NCBI RefSeq assembly: GCF_900115665.1
Contig: NZ_FOXH01000019.1
Coordinates: 50,926 to 114,925 of the forward strand
From: Pseudarcicella hirudinis
Lineage (GTDB): Bacteria; Bacteroidota; Bacteroidia; Cytophagales; Spirosomataceae
DNA: 64,000 nucleotides
Reading direction: 5' to 3'
Shown one piece after another: positions 55,802 through 63,183 of this stretch; position 1 is the first letter of the stretch, and every line of letters begins with the position of its first letter. The notes under the pieces were generated by a model. The model saw only the letters and a program-made list of their open reading frames with translations, was not told the DNA's origin and searched no databases. The position numbers and the translations under genes were made by a program.

Positions 55802-56184
55802 GAATTACAGCGTTTTTCTGTGCACCGGCAGCCGGAATTCTTATACTATTCTCCGGTATCTTTTATTTCGACAAAGGAAGTAACAATGAGTATTTTTTCT
55901 CTGTGATTGCTGTCTGGTATTTGATTGCCTTAATGGTTCAATTGCTGGCAGAGCTGATAATGTTCTTACTGTCGAAATGGATCAGCACAAATGTAAAAGT
56001 GTATTATATATTGTCTTTGATACCCTGTTTTATATTAGGTATGCTGATTTCGTTGAGGAACGGAGATTTATCGATTGACAAATTTACAGGGTATTTCCTG
56101 TTAATTTTTACTTATACTTCTGTTAACGTGTTTTGTTATTACCATTTATATTTTAAGCAGCAAATTGCTGATGAAAAGGCCTGA
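55798..56184 (+). CDS. Small four-helix membrane protein, last gene of the cassette
   Basis: 128 aa with about four membrane segments (ITAFFCAPAAGILILFSGIFYF, FSVIAVWYLIALMVQLLAELIMFLL, VYYILSLIPCFILGMLISL, TGYFLLIFTYTSVNVFCYYHLYF). Start overlaps the DUF4173 stop (ATGA), which suggests translational coupling. No family name recognised. A terminator follows at 56231. Confidence 0.8.
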   Translation: MRITAFFCAPAAGILILFSGIFYFDKGSNNEYFFSVIAVWYLIALMVQLLAELIMFLLSKWISTNVKVYYILSLIPCFILGMLISLRNGDLSIDKFTGYFLLIFTYTSVNVFCYYHLYFKQQIADEKA

Positions 56185-56229
56185 TAGTTCTACACCAGGC
56201 AATTTAATACCCTTCCCATATAAAATTCG

Positions 56230-56281
56230 AAGCCCGGATGACGTAAGCATCCGGGCTTTTGGGTTTTTAAGGAAAAGTCTG
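56230..56281 (+). repeat. Terminator-plus-tail repeat, left copy
   Basis: The hairpin and the following TTTTGGGTTTTTAAGGAAA tail match 60577-60625, with 25 identical bases around CCGGGCTTTTGGG and one mismatch before GTCTG. The pair brackets the 4.4 kb region with the Crp gene and the lipoprotein cassette. Confidence 0.6.
56231..56267 (+). terminator. Terminator of the DUF4173 cassette
   Basis: Arms 56231-56240 and 56248-56257 pair over 10 bp, then a T-rich tail. It ends the + strand cassette. Confidence 0.75.
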
Positions 56282-56297
56282 CTCAAATAAACACAGA

Positions 56298-56684
56298 CTA
56301 ATTTTTACAGGATGCTTTCTCTGGTAGCTCTTTATAAGGTAAGTGATAATGCTCTTCAGTTAGATATTCCCTCCAAAACCAGAATTTCAATACATTGATT
56401 TTGAAATTTCGATATAGAATAGTATCGTTTGGATTTTTCTTTTTATAAAGATTAAATTGCTTAATCAAATCCTTATATAATGCTGTTGTTGTTTCGCCTT
56501 TTAAATGTCCAGGACTAGTTTGGAATTTCCCATTACCGCTACTATAATTATAGCTATTATCATAAAAGAATTTAGTCTGAGTAAAAACCCCAATGATGAA
56601 GCTTACAATTGAGATATTGGATATGATTATTACTAAGATAATGGCAATTGCCCATTTGAGGATTTTTCTGTTTGCCCGAGTCAT
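56298..56684 (-). CDS. Small membrane protein, intact paralog A' of the island
   Basis: 128 aa with one N-terminal membrane helix (residues about 10-32) and a polar C-terminus. It is paralogous to the protein at 57894 (about two thirds identical). The block PNDTILYRNFKINVLKFWFW is identical, and 99 bp of DNA (56328-56426 and 57927-58025) are identical. Its position beside a decayed lipoprotein tail parallels the intact pair at 58286/57894. As a partner or immunity protein this is inference. Confidence 0.75.
   Translation of the reverse strand: MTRANRKILKWAIAIILVIIISNISIVSFIIGVFTQTKFFYDNSYNYSSGNGKFQTSPGHLKGETTTALYKDLIKQFNLYKKKNPNDTILYRNFKINVLKFWFWREYLTEEHYHLPYKELPEKASCKN
56328..56426. repeat. 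99-bp identical block, copy 1
   Basis: Identical over 99 bp to 57927-58025. It falls in the 3' part of both paralogs, while their 5' parts differ much more. This suggests recent gene conversion. Confidence 0.7.
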
Positions 56685-56699
56685 GATTAGTTACAATTT

Positions 56700-56975
56700 T
56701 CAGGAGAGTTTTTTTAATATCCAATAAAAAAGAACAAGTATAGCTGTAGAATATATAAGCAAAAATTCCATAGCATACCATCCTATTGTAAAAGACTTGC
56801 CATAGTCATTTTTGAAGAAAACAATAAAGTTCCGGATTAGCCAAACACCATAAACAATAAGCCCGAAGACAGACAATATATTTAAGTATGACTCAGAGTC
56901 GTCTATTCTATTCCGGTGAATGACGGCTATATATCCTAAGACAGAAAGTATTGAAATTGTGATGATTATATCCAT
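56700..56975 (-). CDS. Small three-helix membrane protein (island gene C)
   Basis: 91 aa with three membrane segments (DIIITISILSVLGYIAVIH, LNILSVFGLIVYGVWLIRN, AMEFLLIYSTAILVLFYWIL). No family recognised. It lies between the A' gene and the lipoprotein-tail remnant, all on the minus strand. Confidence 0.65.
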   Translation of the reverse strand: MDIIITISILSVLGYIAVIHRNRIDDSESYLNILSVFGLIVYGVWLIRNFIVFFKNDYGKSFTIGWYAMEFLLIYSTAILVLFYWILKKLS

Positions 56976-57036
56976 CTCAAACTATTATTTTTCAAGATTA
57001 TATTTCAGTGAAGAGAACATTTTGATCACCTGATTA

Positions 57037-57130
57037 TAAATCTTCCTCAGGATCAGCTGGATTATAAGCAGTTCTCGAACAATAAAGAGATTGTTGACCC
57101 TAAGAAAGATTTACGTGTAATGATGATAAA
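57037..57130 (-). pseudogene. Decayed copy of the lipoprotein C-terminus
   Basis: On the minus strand these bases align codon for codon with the region of the 58286 lipoprotein that encodes SPYINLPYGQGSFY...GYNPADLGQDL. The copy reads SSLHVNLS, then a TAG stop, then a GQQSLYCSRTAYNPADPEEDL-like remainder. It is a non-functional remnant. Its place beside B, C and A' marks an earlier complete unit. Confidence 0.6.
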
Positions 57131-57155
57131 CCAAAGACATAGATCGTACACTCAT

Positions 57156-57749
57156 TTAGTATAAGCGGGTAGGGGTGTCATCAATGATTACGGAGTTATC
57201 ATAAAGTTTGTAGATCCGAACACTTGGTCCGCCAAACATAAATATTTCATTGGGCCTGAAATTTGTACCTTTTTTGGTAACACCATCTATTGTGAGATAA
57301 ACATCCTCCCCCGGAAAAAGAAAAGGTTCTATGATTTTCTGAAATGCCCTTTTACTATCAGTCGAGTATTTCAGATTTAATGTATTTCTTATTTCATCCG
57401 AATAAAACAGTACAATTCTATTTTTCACCCAACTGTAAAATAATGGGAATCGGAGGTCATTGTTCAGATCATCGAAATTTAGAAAGTCTTTGATAATACG
57501 ATAGCTTACCTGCGTTTTTAAGCCTTTGTATTCTTTATTGGAGATAAAAACTTCAATATAGCCCCTGACCTTAAAAGTGGTGTCAATAAAGGTTTGTGCC
57601 TGTATATATTTTTCTATCTGACTTTTCAACAAAGTATCCCCGATTTCGGTTTGCTGGATTTTCAGATAAGTATTATCCTGCGCATATATATGGCTACAGA
57701 AAGAAAAGGATAGTACAAAAAATAGGATATATCGGTTATTAATTAACAT
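57156..57749 (-). CDS. Secreted protein of unknown function (island gene B)
   Basis: 197 aa. Signal peptide (residues 1-23, ends IYAQ). The rest is beta-rich with no motif I can name (IQQTEIGDTLLKSQIEKYI, YIEVFISNKEYKGLKTQVSYRI, VYLTIDGVTKKGTN). Its start overlaps the truncated A'' remnant, and its stop is 25 bp from the lipoprotein-tail remnant. No function can be offered. Confidence 0.65.
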   Translation of the reverse strand: MLINNRYILFFVLSFSFCSHIYAQDNTYLKIQQTEIGDTLLKSQIEKYIQAQTFIDTTFKVRGYIEVFISNKEYKGLKTQVSYRIIKDFLNFDDLNNDLRFPLFYSWVKNRIVLFYSDEIRNTLNLKYSTDSKRAFQKIIEPFLFPGEDVYLTIDGVTKKGTNFRPNEIFMFGGPSVRIYKLYDNSVIIDDTPTRLY

Positions 57750-57820
57750 AATTGCACAATTAGAATATCAGATATCGCAACAATTAAGACGATGAACCAA
57801 TTTAGGATTTTTCTTTTCAT
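57746..57820 (-). pseudogene. Truncated third copy of the small membrane protein (A'')
   Basis: The minus-strand frame reads MKRKILNWFIVLIVAISD... and stops after 25 residues. It resembles the start of the 57894 and 56298 proteins (NRKILKWTIIIILVIGISN and NRKILKWAIAIILVIIISN). The DNA shares about 16 of 18 bases in the first helix. It ends at the start codon of gene B. Confidence 0.45.
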
Positions 57821-57893
57821 TTTTGAAAAACAAGGAAACAACGAGCCTGTTTCAAAATGTTAATAGTTCGTTTAGAAACAGACCCGTTATTTT

Positions 57894-58283
57894 CTAATTC
57901 GTTTTCATGGACTCTTCTTTAGGGAACTCTTTATAAGGTAAGTGATAATGCTCTTCAGTTAGATATTCCCTCCAAAACCAGAATTTCAATACATTGATTT
58001 TGAAATTTCGATATAGAATAGTATCATTAGGATTTACCTTTTTGTAAGCCTTGAATTGCATGATTAGGTCATTATACATGGTATTGAAGTCATCTCCCTT
58101 TAGATTTGAAGCACTAACATGAAATTTCCCTAAGCCACTTCTGTAATTGTAACCAGTTCCATAAAAGGACTTAGTCCCTGTAAAAACACCAATAAAAAAA
58201 CTCACAATTGGAATATTAGATATCCCAATAACTAAGATGATGATTATGGTCCATTTGAGGATTTTTCTGTTTGACTTATTCAT
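57894..58283 (-). CDS. Small membrane protein adjacent to the lipoprotein (A)
   Basis: 129 aa with one membrane helix at about 9-30 and a polar, aromatic-rich C-terminus. The ATG at 58283 is 2 nt past the lipoprotein stop, so translation is coupled and the two proteins are made together. It has an intact paralog at 56298 and a remnant at 57746. This is the arrangement of an effector with its cognate immunity protein, but no function is shown. Confidence 0.75.
   Translation of the reverse strand: MNKSNRKILKWTIIIILVIGISNIPIVSFFIGVFTGTKSFYGTGYNYRSGLGKFHVSASNLKGDDFNTMYNDLIMQFKAYKKVNPNDTILYRNFKINVLKFWFWREYLTEEHYHLPYKEFPKEESMKTN
57927..58025. repeat. 99-bp identical block, copy 2
   Basis: Identical over 99 bp to 56328-56426, in the same position of the paralog. 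Confidence 0.7.
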
Positions 58284-58285
58284 CG

Positions 58286-59761
58286 TTAATTACAATTTAC
58301 ATTTTGAGGTGATTTAAGATCATTTCCAATCGTAATTTTATCGCCATATTGGCCTGCATTTTCGCGTAAATCTTGCCCGAGATCTGCCGGATTATAACCT
58401 GTTCCTAAACGATAAAATGATCCTTGACCATAAGGAAGATTTATGTAAGGTGATAACATACCATAAGCAACTGTTGTGCAATTGTTGTTTACGATATGGT
58501 AATCCGGAGTACCTCCATTTTTAAGATTATATACAACATCCTTGAATTGACTTGCTGTTAAATCTGTTTTTAAGGAAACATCATAATTGCTATTACTATC
58601 ATCTCCCCAAGCGCCGGCAATAAAGGTACCTGTTAATGCTGATAATTCACTTTCTACATAAAAACCTATAACCTGTCTGATTACAGCCCCGGACTGAGAA
58701 TCATATCTTTCTAATCCAAAATAAGAATGACCAGGTTTTCTTTTAGGTAGTGACATATTTATAATTCCTCTTGATCCATTATTAGGTTGATCTACATACA
58801 AAGTCATACTGTATTTATATCTGCTGTCATCAGGGATAGTACCAAAACAATTTAATTTTTGTGATAAATTGGCAATAGGTTTATCTGGACCAACTAATTT
58901 ATAATTTTCCATAAATTGCTGTTCCGCAGAAGAACCACCAGGAGTTCCCCCTCCGCCATTTCCCCCACCGCCTCCGCCGTTTGGATTATCATTAGTACAA
59001 CTGGTGGTTGTGTAAGAATCAATCAATTCCCAATCTGTACAGCTGGCAATTTGGCCATGGTCTGTTACACAAACTCTTTGGTAAACATCAAAATATTCGA
59101 TTTCACAATAAACCGCTAATCGTTTGTTCCTGGAATCTTTCTTTTTGCTAAGACCAGATATTGCTGAAACTTCTTTTCCGTCAACTAATTTCGATCCATT
59201 GATAAACTTCTCATCATAAGTTTGATTAAGAATAACTCCTGAAAATTTGCTTGCCTCTAAATTTCCAAAATTTACTTTTCTGAAATCGAATTTCTGCTTT
59301 TTCAAAAAGCTGGCATCAGGGATATAAGTTCTGAAAAATTGCTGGAAATTCTTGCCTTGATTTTTAGATAAGACTAATGTTGTTATTCCGGAAATGTCAT
59401 CAGGTTTTGCTTTTAAAGAATTACTTTTATCCTGTATGAAAAAACCTCTGGAAGTACCCCCGAATCTGACAGGAACTTCTATTGTGGAGCCTATAACTAG
59501 AGCAGATTCCCAATCAGGATCTACAGATGGTAAGTTTGCATCGACTCTTCCGTTAGGTATTATTTTTTGATTTTTAGCTAAATTCGTATTAAAATAGACC
59601 TTAGCTTCTTCTATGGTAATACCAGCAGGTTGAATGACTTCTGTGGGTTCCTGTCTGCACGCATAAATAATAATGCTTGTCAAAATAGTGAAAAAGAGAG
59701 TTTTCCAGTTTAATCTTTTAACCGATGTAGTAATTCTTTTCAGGGTTGTAATTTTTTTCAT
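58286..59761 (-). CDS. Lipoprotein with Gly-rich hinge and papain-like C-terminal domain (putative effector)
   Basis: 491 aa from the ATG at 59761 (an in-frame start at 59791 adds ten residues). The signal helix ends IIYAC at Cys35. Residues about 55-250 are a Bacteroidota lipoprotein domain (DPDWESALVIGSTIEVPV, SKFSGVILNQTYDEKFINGS). Residues 261-276 are almost all Gly. The C-terminal 200 residues resemble a papain-like fold: His345 in GHSYFGLERYDSQSGAV and Cys428 in HIVNNNCTTVAYGML. A catalytic Cys-His pair is inferred, not proven. A decayed copy of its last part lies at 57037. It is preceded by an FNR-type box and followed by A with a 2 nt gap. Confidence 0.7.
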   Translation of the reverse strand: MKKITTLKRITTSVKRLNWKTLFFTILTSIIIYACRQEPTEVIQPAGITIEEAKVYFNTNLAKNQKIIPNGRVDANLPSVDPDWESALVIGSTIEVPVRFGGTSRGFFIQDKSNSLKAKPDDISGITTLVLSKNQGKNFQQFFRTYIPDASFLKKQKFDFRKVNFGNLEASKFSGVILNQTYDEKFINGSKLVDGKEVSAISGLSKKKDSRNKRLAVYCEIEYFDVYQRVCVTDHGQIASCTDWELIDSYTTTSCTNDNPNGGGGGGNGGGGTPGGSSAEQQFMENYKLVGPDKPIANLSQKLNCFGTIPDDSRYKYSMTLYVDQPNNGSRGIINMSLPKRKPGHSYFGLERYDSQSGAVIRQVIGFYVESELSALTGTFIAGAWGDDSNSNYDVSLKTDLTASQFKDVVYNLKNGGTPDYHIVNNNCTTVAYGMLSPYINLPYGQGSFYRLGTGYNPADLGQDLRENAGQYGDKITIGNDLKSPQNVNCN

Positions 59762-59817
59762 GATTTGTAGTTTTAAAATATTTTCATACAAATCTCAAAA
59801 AGTGAAAATTTAAATCC

Positions 59818-59833
59818 TTTGATAATTATCAAA
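59818..59833. promoter_or_regulatory. Perfect FNR/CRP-type box TTTGATAATTATCAAA
   Basis: This 16-bp perfect palindrome contains TTGAT-N4-ATCAA (59819-59832), the FNR consensus. It lies 56 bp upstream of the lipoprotein start and 25 bp downstream of the Crp/Fnr gene's stop. A one-off -7 box GAGATTTG lies on the minus strand at 59796-59789. From there the site centre is near -41.5, a class II activator position. Confidence 0.6.
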
Positions 59834-59858
59834 ATCGGTATAGTGGATTGGAAATCAG

Positions 59859-60425
59859 CTACTTTTTCTTTCCTCTTATTCTGCTGAGATGCTCCTGTGT
59901 TATGCCAAGATAAGAAGCTATATAACCTAGGTTCACTCTGTTGAAAACATCAGGCATTAGTTTAATTAAGCGCTCATACCTTTCCTCTGCATTACAAAAA
60001 GCAAATAGCTTCATTCTCTCATCCAATAAAAGGTAATTGTGGGTAATCAATAACCTACCCAAACGCTCTACTACCGGGTACTGAGCAAAGACTGGTTCAA
60101 TTTTATGATATTGCAAACTCCAGATTGCAGAATCTTCTAATAACTGAATGTTGTAATTGCTTGGTAAACCTGTAAATAAACTATCAATAGCGTTGGCAAT
60201 GGCATTTTCATTGGTAAACCAAATTGTGACTTCTTTGCCGTTTTTGTAATAAAATACTCTTGCCAGACCTTTTTCTACAAAATGAAATTCCTTGCATATT
60301 TCACCATTGCGGAGAAGGTATGTTCCGGCAGAAAGATGTTTGCATACAGTTATTTCATTAATGGCTTTTTGAACGGGCTCATCTAATGGAACCAGCGTTT
60401 TCAGGAAATTGATAAAATAATTCAT
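59859..60425 (-). CDS. Crp/Fnr-family transcriptional regulator
   Basis: 188 aa. Residues about 20-110 are the cyclic-nucleotide-binding-like fold (HLSAGTYLLRNGEICKEFHFVEKGLARVFYYKNGKEVTIWF). The C-terminal HTH is VNLGYIASYLGITQEHLSRIRG. This is the Bacteroidota type, which often ignores cAMP. No Cys cluster for an Fe-S centre is apparent at the N-terminus, so oxygen sensing like FNR is not supported. It lies just upstream of the FNR-type box and lipoprotein gene and probably controls them. Confidence 0.88.
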   Translation of the reverse strand: MNYFINFLKTLVPLDEPVQKAINEITVCKHLSAGTYLLRNGEICKEFHFVEKGLARVFYYKNGKEVTIWFTNENAIANAIDSLFTGLPSNYNIQLLEDSAIWSLQYHKIEPVFAQYPVVERLGRLLITHNYLLLDERMKLFAFCNAEERYERLIKLMPDVFNRVNLGYIASYLGITQEHLSRIRGKKK

Positions 60426-60576
60426 GATTTTAGTATAACGGGATTAAAGAGGATATTGGGGGTTTCCGGGAGATGGGATTTTTGGCGTAGACTCATAAAA
60501 TCTCTTGAAAGCCTGGAAGCTTTATCAAACTTACAAAAAAAATATTCATTTATCCAAAACGGTTTTCGCAAAATAA

Positions 60577-60625
60577 AAGCCCGGATACGAATGTCCGGGC
60601 TTTTGGGTTTTTAAGGAAATGTCTG
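60577..60625 (+). repeat. Terminator-plus-tail repeat, right copy
   Basis: Matches 56230-56281, see there. No + strand gene ends before it. This supports that the segment between the copies is an insertion. Confidence 0.6.
60578..60616 (+). terminator. Orphan terminator in the right repeat
   Basis: Arms 60578-60585 and 60594-60601 pair over 8 bp with an 8-nt loop and a T-rich tail. Confidence 0.6.
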
Positions 60626-60690
60626 TAAAGCTGTGTGGCAATAACAGAAGGTATTACAACATACAAACAGCAGTTGTATCCATAAATACC

Positions 60691-60825
60691 TTAAGAAAAG
60701 TTTTTCATAAAAATGGCAAGAAGCGCTAAGAATGAGACGGTTGCAATAATTCTTAAAACAGATGGCAACCAATGCCTTTTCTGATTGCGGCTGCGCAAAT
60801 AGCTGTTGTGGTAATAATCCGACAT
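60691..60825 (-). CDS. 44-residue single-helix membrane protein
   Basis: ATG at 60825, stop TAA at 60693-60691. It starts with polar, basic residues (MSDYYHNSYLRSRNQKRHW) and then one membrane helix (PSVLRIIATVSFLALLAIFM). No family recognised. It lies alone, and its coding status rests only on its uninterrupted, well-formed helix, so it is tentative. Confidence 0.45.
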   Translation of the reverse strand: MSDYYHNSYLRSRNQKRHWLPSVLRIIATVSFLALLAIFMKNFS

Positions 60826-61583
60826 AGTTATTAATGGTTAAGTATGGGTGTGTGTTTATTTTATAAAATTATAGAAAAAAATATTATCCTATGTTAATAT
60901 TTTTTAAAATTAAGTGTTTCCTACTAGTAAAATTTGAAGATTATAACATCTGATTATCAGATAGACCCTATTTGCAGTCTTTAAAACACATAATTATCTG
61001 ATCAATAAGGATTTGTCGGTAGATATTGGTTTGGAATAAAGACGGATAAAGATGTCGCGGAAGCTCAGACTTTCAGGAGGTTCAAAATATATGATAACAA
61101 AAAAGTATGTATTCCCGTTTATAGAAGAGTATATAACTTTCTCTTATTAAAAAAAGTGTCTGTTTCTGAAAATCACAAAAAAGTTCCTCAATAATGTTAT
61201 TTTTTTGTTAACAATTGTTGGTTTTCCTGATTTAGTACATTTTAAAGTAAAAAAAATGCTTACCTTCACTTTTGTTAACGCTTCAGACATTGTTGTTTTG
61301 TACTTCTAACTTCTTCTGATTCAGAATTAATTAGCAAATACGTTTCAAACTCGTTTCGATTGTCGATAAGATAACACTGATTATTCAACTTCTATTTTTT
61401 TAAAACAGTAACTAAAATTAAGTTGAAGTTCGCAGAGAGTTTGTTTATCCGGAATAGCTAATTGATCGAAATTACTAATCTGTCAGGCCTCTTATTTCAT
61501 GAAATGCAGCTGAACTTCCCAAAGGGAGGAGTATCTGTTTTTGACTTGTTTCTTTATTTTCATGCATAACAATAAAATTTAAT

Positions 61584-62666
61584 ATGGCATTTTTAGATAA
61601 TGTTTTACAGCCGCCTGCCTATGGCTGGTTAGATGAAGCAGGAAATTTTGTTAAACCAAGTCCGAAACAAATCTTTCATGAGTTTTTTTCAAGATTGAAC
61701 GTTTTCAAATCAAAGAAAAACTGGCTTCCATTTTTTAGCTGGCTTAAAATTTTATGTCTCACACCTTTTTTCTTTCTCTTCCTTTTTAAGTTTCTGAGCA
61801 TCGGAATGTTTGCTGTAGCCTTTTTATACAGCATGGTCATTATGGGAACACACGGAACCATCTGGCATCACCGTTATTGTACACACGGAGCATATCGTTT
61901 TAAAAATAGTTTCTGGAGATTTTTTACTCAAAATCTTACTATAAGCGTAATTCCTGAAGAAATTTATGTGATTTCTCATCATGTTCACCATGCGAAATCA
62001 GACCAACCCGGTGATCCGTATAATGCAGAAGGAGGGTTTTTATACTGTTTTCTGGCCGATGTTGTTCATCAGCCTATTGCAAAAGATTTAAGTGAAGCTG
62101 ATTACAATCGTGTCAGATTGCTTATGAAACATACAGGAATCACTGGCAATACTTACAAACAATACCTGACGTGGGGTTCATATGCAAATCCTCTTCGTTC
62201 TACCGTTTCCTGGATTCTTAACTGGTCATTCTGGTATCTGGTGTTCTTTAGCCTCGGAGGGCATGCACTGGCTTGTACAATATTCGGTTCGGCAGGTTTC
62301 TGGGGTGTTGGTGTAAGAACTTTCAACTACGAAGGACACGGAAAAGGGAAAGATGTACAGCGTGAAGGGATAGATTATAATCAGAAAGATAAATCAATCA
62401 ATCAGGTTTGGCCTGGTCTTGTAGCCAGTGAATGGCATAACAATCATCATTTGTTCCCGAAAAGTGCCAGAAGCGGATTTAAACCTTTTCAATTTGACAT
62501 GGCTTTTGGTTATATCAAACTTCTTAATATAATCGGGGGTGTAAGTTCTTATAAAGATTCTAAAGCGCAATTTTACAAACAATATTATAAACCACATCTT
62601 GCAGAGAAACAGAAAAACGAACCTGCTCTTCAGCCTTCTGTGGCAATTTTAGAGGTAAATGCATAA
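61584..62666 (+). CDS. Acyl-CoA (fatty acid) desaturase, delta-9 type
   Basis: 360 aa. Three histidine boxes are present: WHHRYCTHGAY, SHHVHHAKSDQPGDPY and EWHNNHHLFPKSA. These hold the di-iron centre. Several membrane helices surround them. The family inserts a double bond in acyl-CoA or acyl-lipid chains. Box spacing is that of the SCD1/DesC-like group. Single gene with a terminator downstream at 62695. Confidence 0.92.
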   Translation: MAFLDNVLQPPAYGWLDEAGNFVKPSPKQIFHEFFSRLNVFKSKKNWLPFFSWLKILCLTPFFFLFLFKFLSIGMFAVAFLYSMVIMGTHGTIWHHRYCTHGAYRFKNSFWRFFTQNLTISVIPEEIYVISHHVHHAKSDQPGDPYNAEGGFLYCFLADVVHQPIAKDLSEADYNRVRLLMKHTGITGNTYKQYLTWGSYANPLRSTVSWILNWSFWYLVFFSLGGHALACTIFGSAGFWGVGVRTFNYEGHGKGKDVQREGIDYNQKDKSINQVWPGLVASEWHNNHHLFPKSARSGFKPFQFDMAFGYIKLLNIIGGVSSYKDSKAQFYKQYYKPHLAEKQKNEPALQPSVAILEVNA

Positions 62667-63183
62667 TATTAGTCCAGAAGATGTGACTATTAAGGAGAGT
62701 GCCCGAACGGCACTCTCTTTTTTTGTCAAAAAACGGGAAATCATCTATCTGAGGGAACACATTTATCAGATCAACGCAAAAACTTGCGGAGTTATAGATA
62801 TCAGGCATATAATTGGATTAGCCTGATAAGGGGACAATCTGACTCACTTAACACTACGGAGGGAGTCCACCTAAGATTACCACACAATCGTTTGCGCAGT
62901 AATCCTGTTTATTCTTCAATTATCAGCATCTTCGTATTTTCTTACCATAAATCAAAAAATTCCTCATTTTATGATAAAAAACCCAATAAAATGAATCGTA
63001 GATTTGGGTATTTTAATTTTTAAACAGAAATTCACTTTTGATAATAATGACATTTTGTTCTATTACTATCTATAACACTCCACTTTTAATCATCCCCCTA
63101 ATACTTTTCATGAGTCGGTTCTCCGGCTTTATTGCTTCAACACACCACTGTTTGATTTATTAATCTAAAATCAACTATAGTAT
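62667..63183. other. 517-bp intergenic region
   Basis: Holds the desaturase terminator (62695-62724). The open frame at 62784-63023 has no family resemblance. It must also contain the promoter of the TANFOR gene, which I could not place. Confidence 0.5.
62695..62724 (+). terminator. Terminator after the desaturase gene
   Basis: Perfect 9-bp arms at 62695-62703 and 62709-62717 with a 5-nt loop, then a run of seven Ts. Confidence 0.85.

Larger units (their letters stand above)
60426..61583. other. 1.16-kb mostly non-coding region
   Basis: Contains the right copy of the terminator repeat (60577-60625), a 44-residue gene at 60691-60825 (-), and about 750 bp of AT-rich sequence before the desaturase. 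I see no further gene, no hairpin and no full TAnnTTTG box close to 61584. Confidence 0.5.

Noticed and set aside
59859..60425. True oxygen-sensing FNR
   Set aside because: The N-terminal cysteine cluster that holds the Fe-S centre is missing, so only the wider Crp/Fnr family is claimed.
56230..60625. Classification of the island as an insertion sequence or integrative element
   Set aside because: There is no transposase, integrase or terminal inverted repeat. The bounding repeats contain terminators and are direct.
62784..63023. 79-codon + strand frame after the desaturase
   Set aside because: No recognisable motif, begins directly after a terminator and looks like random AT-rich frame.
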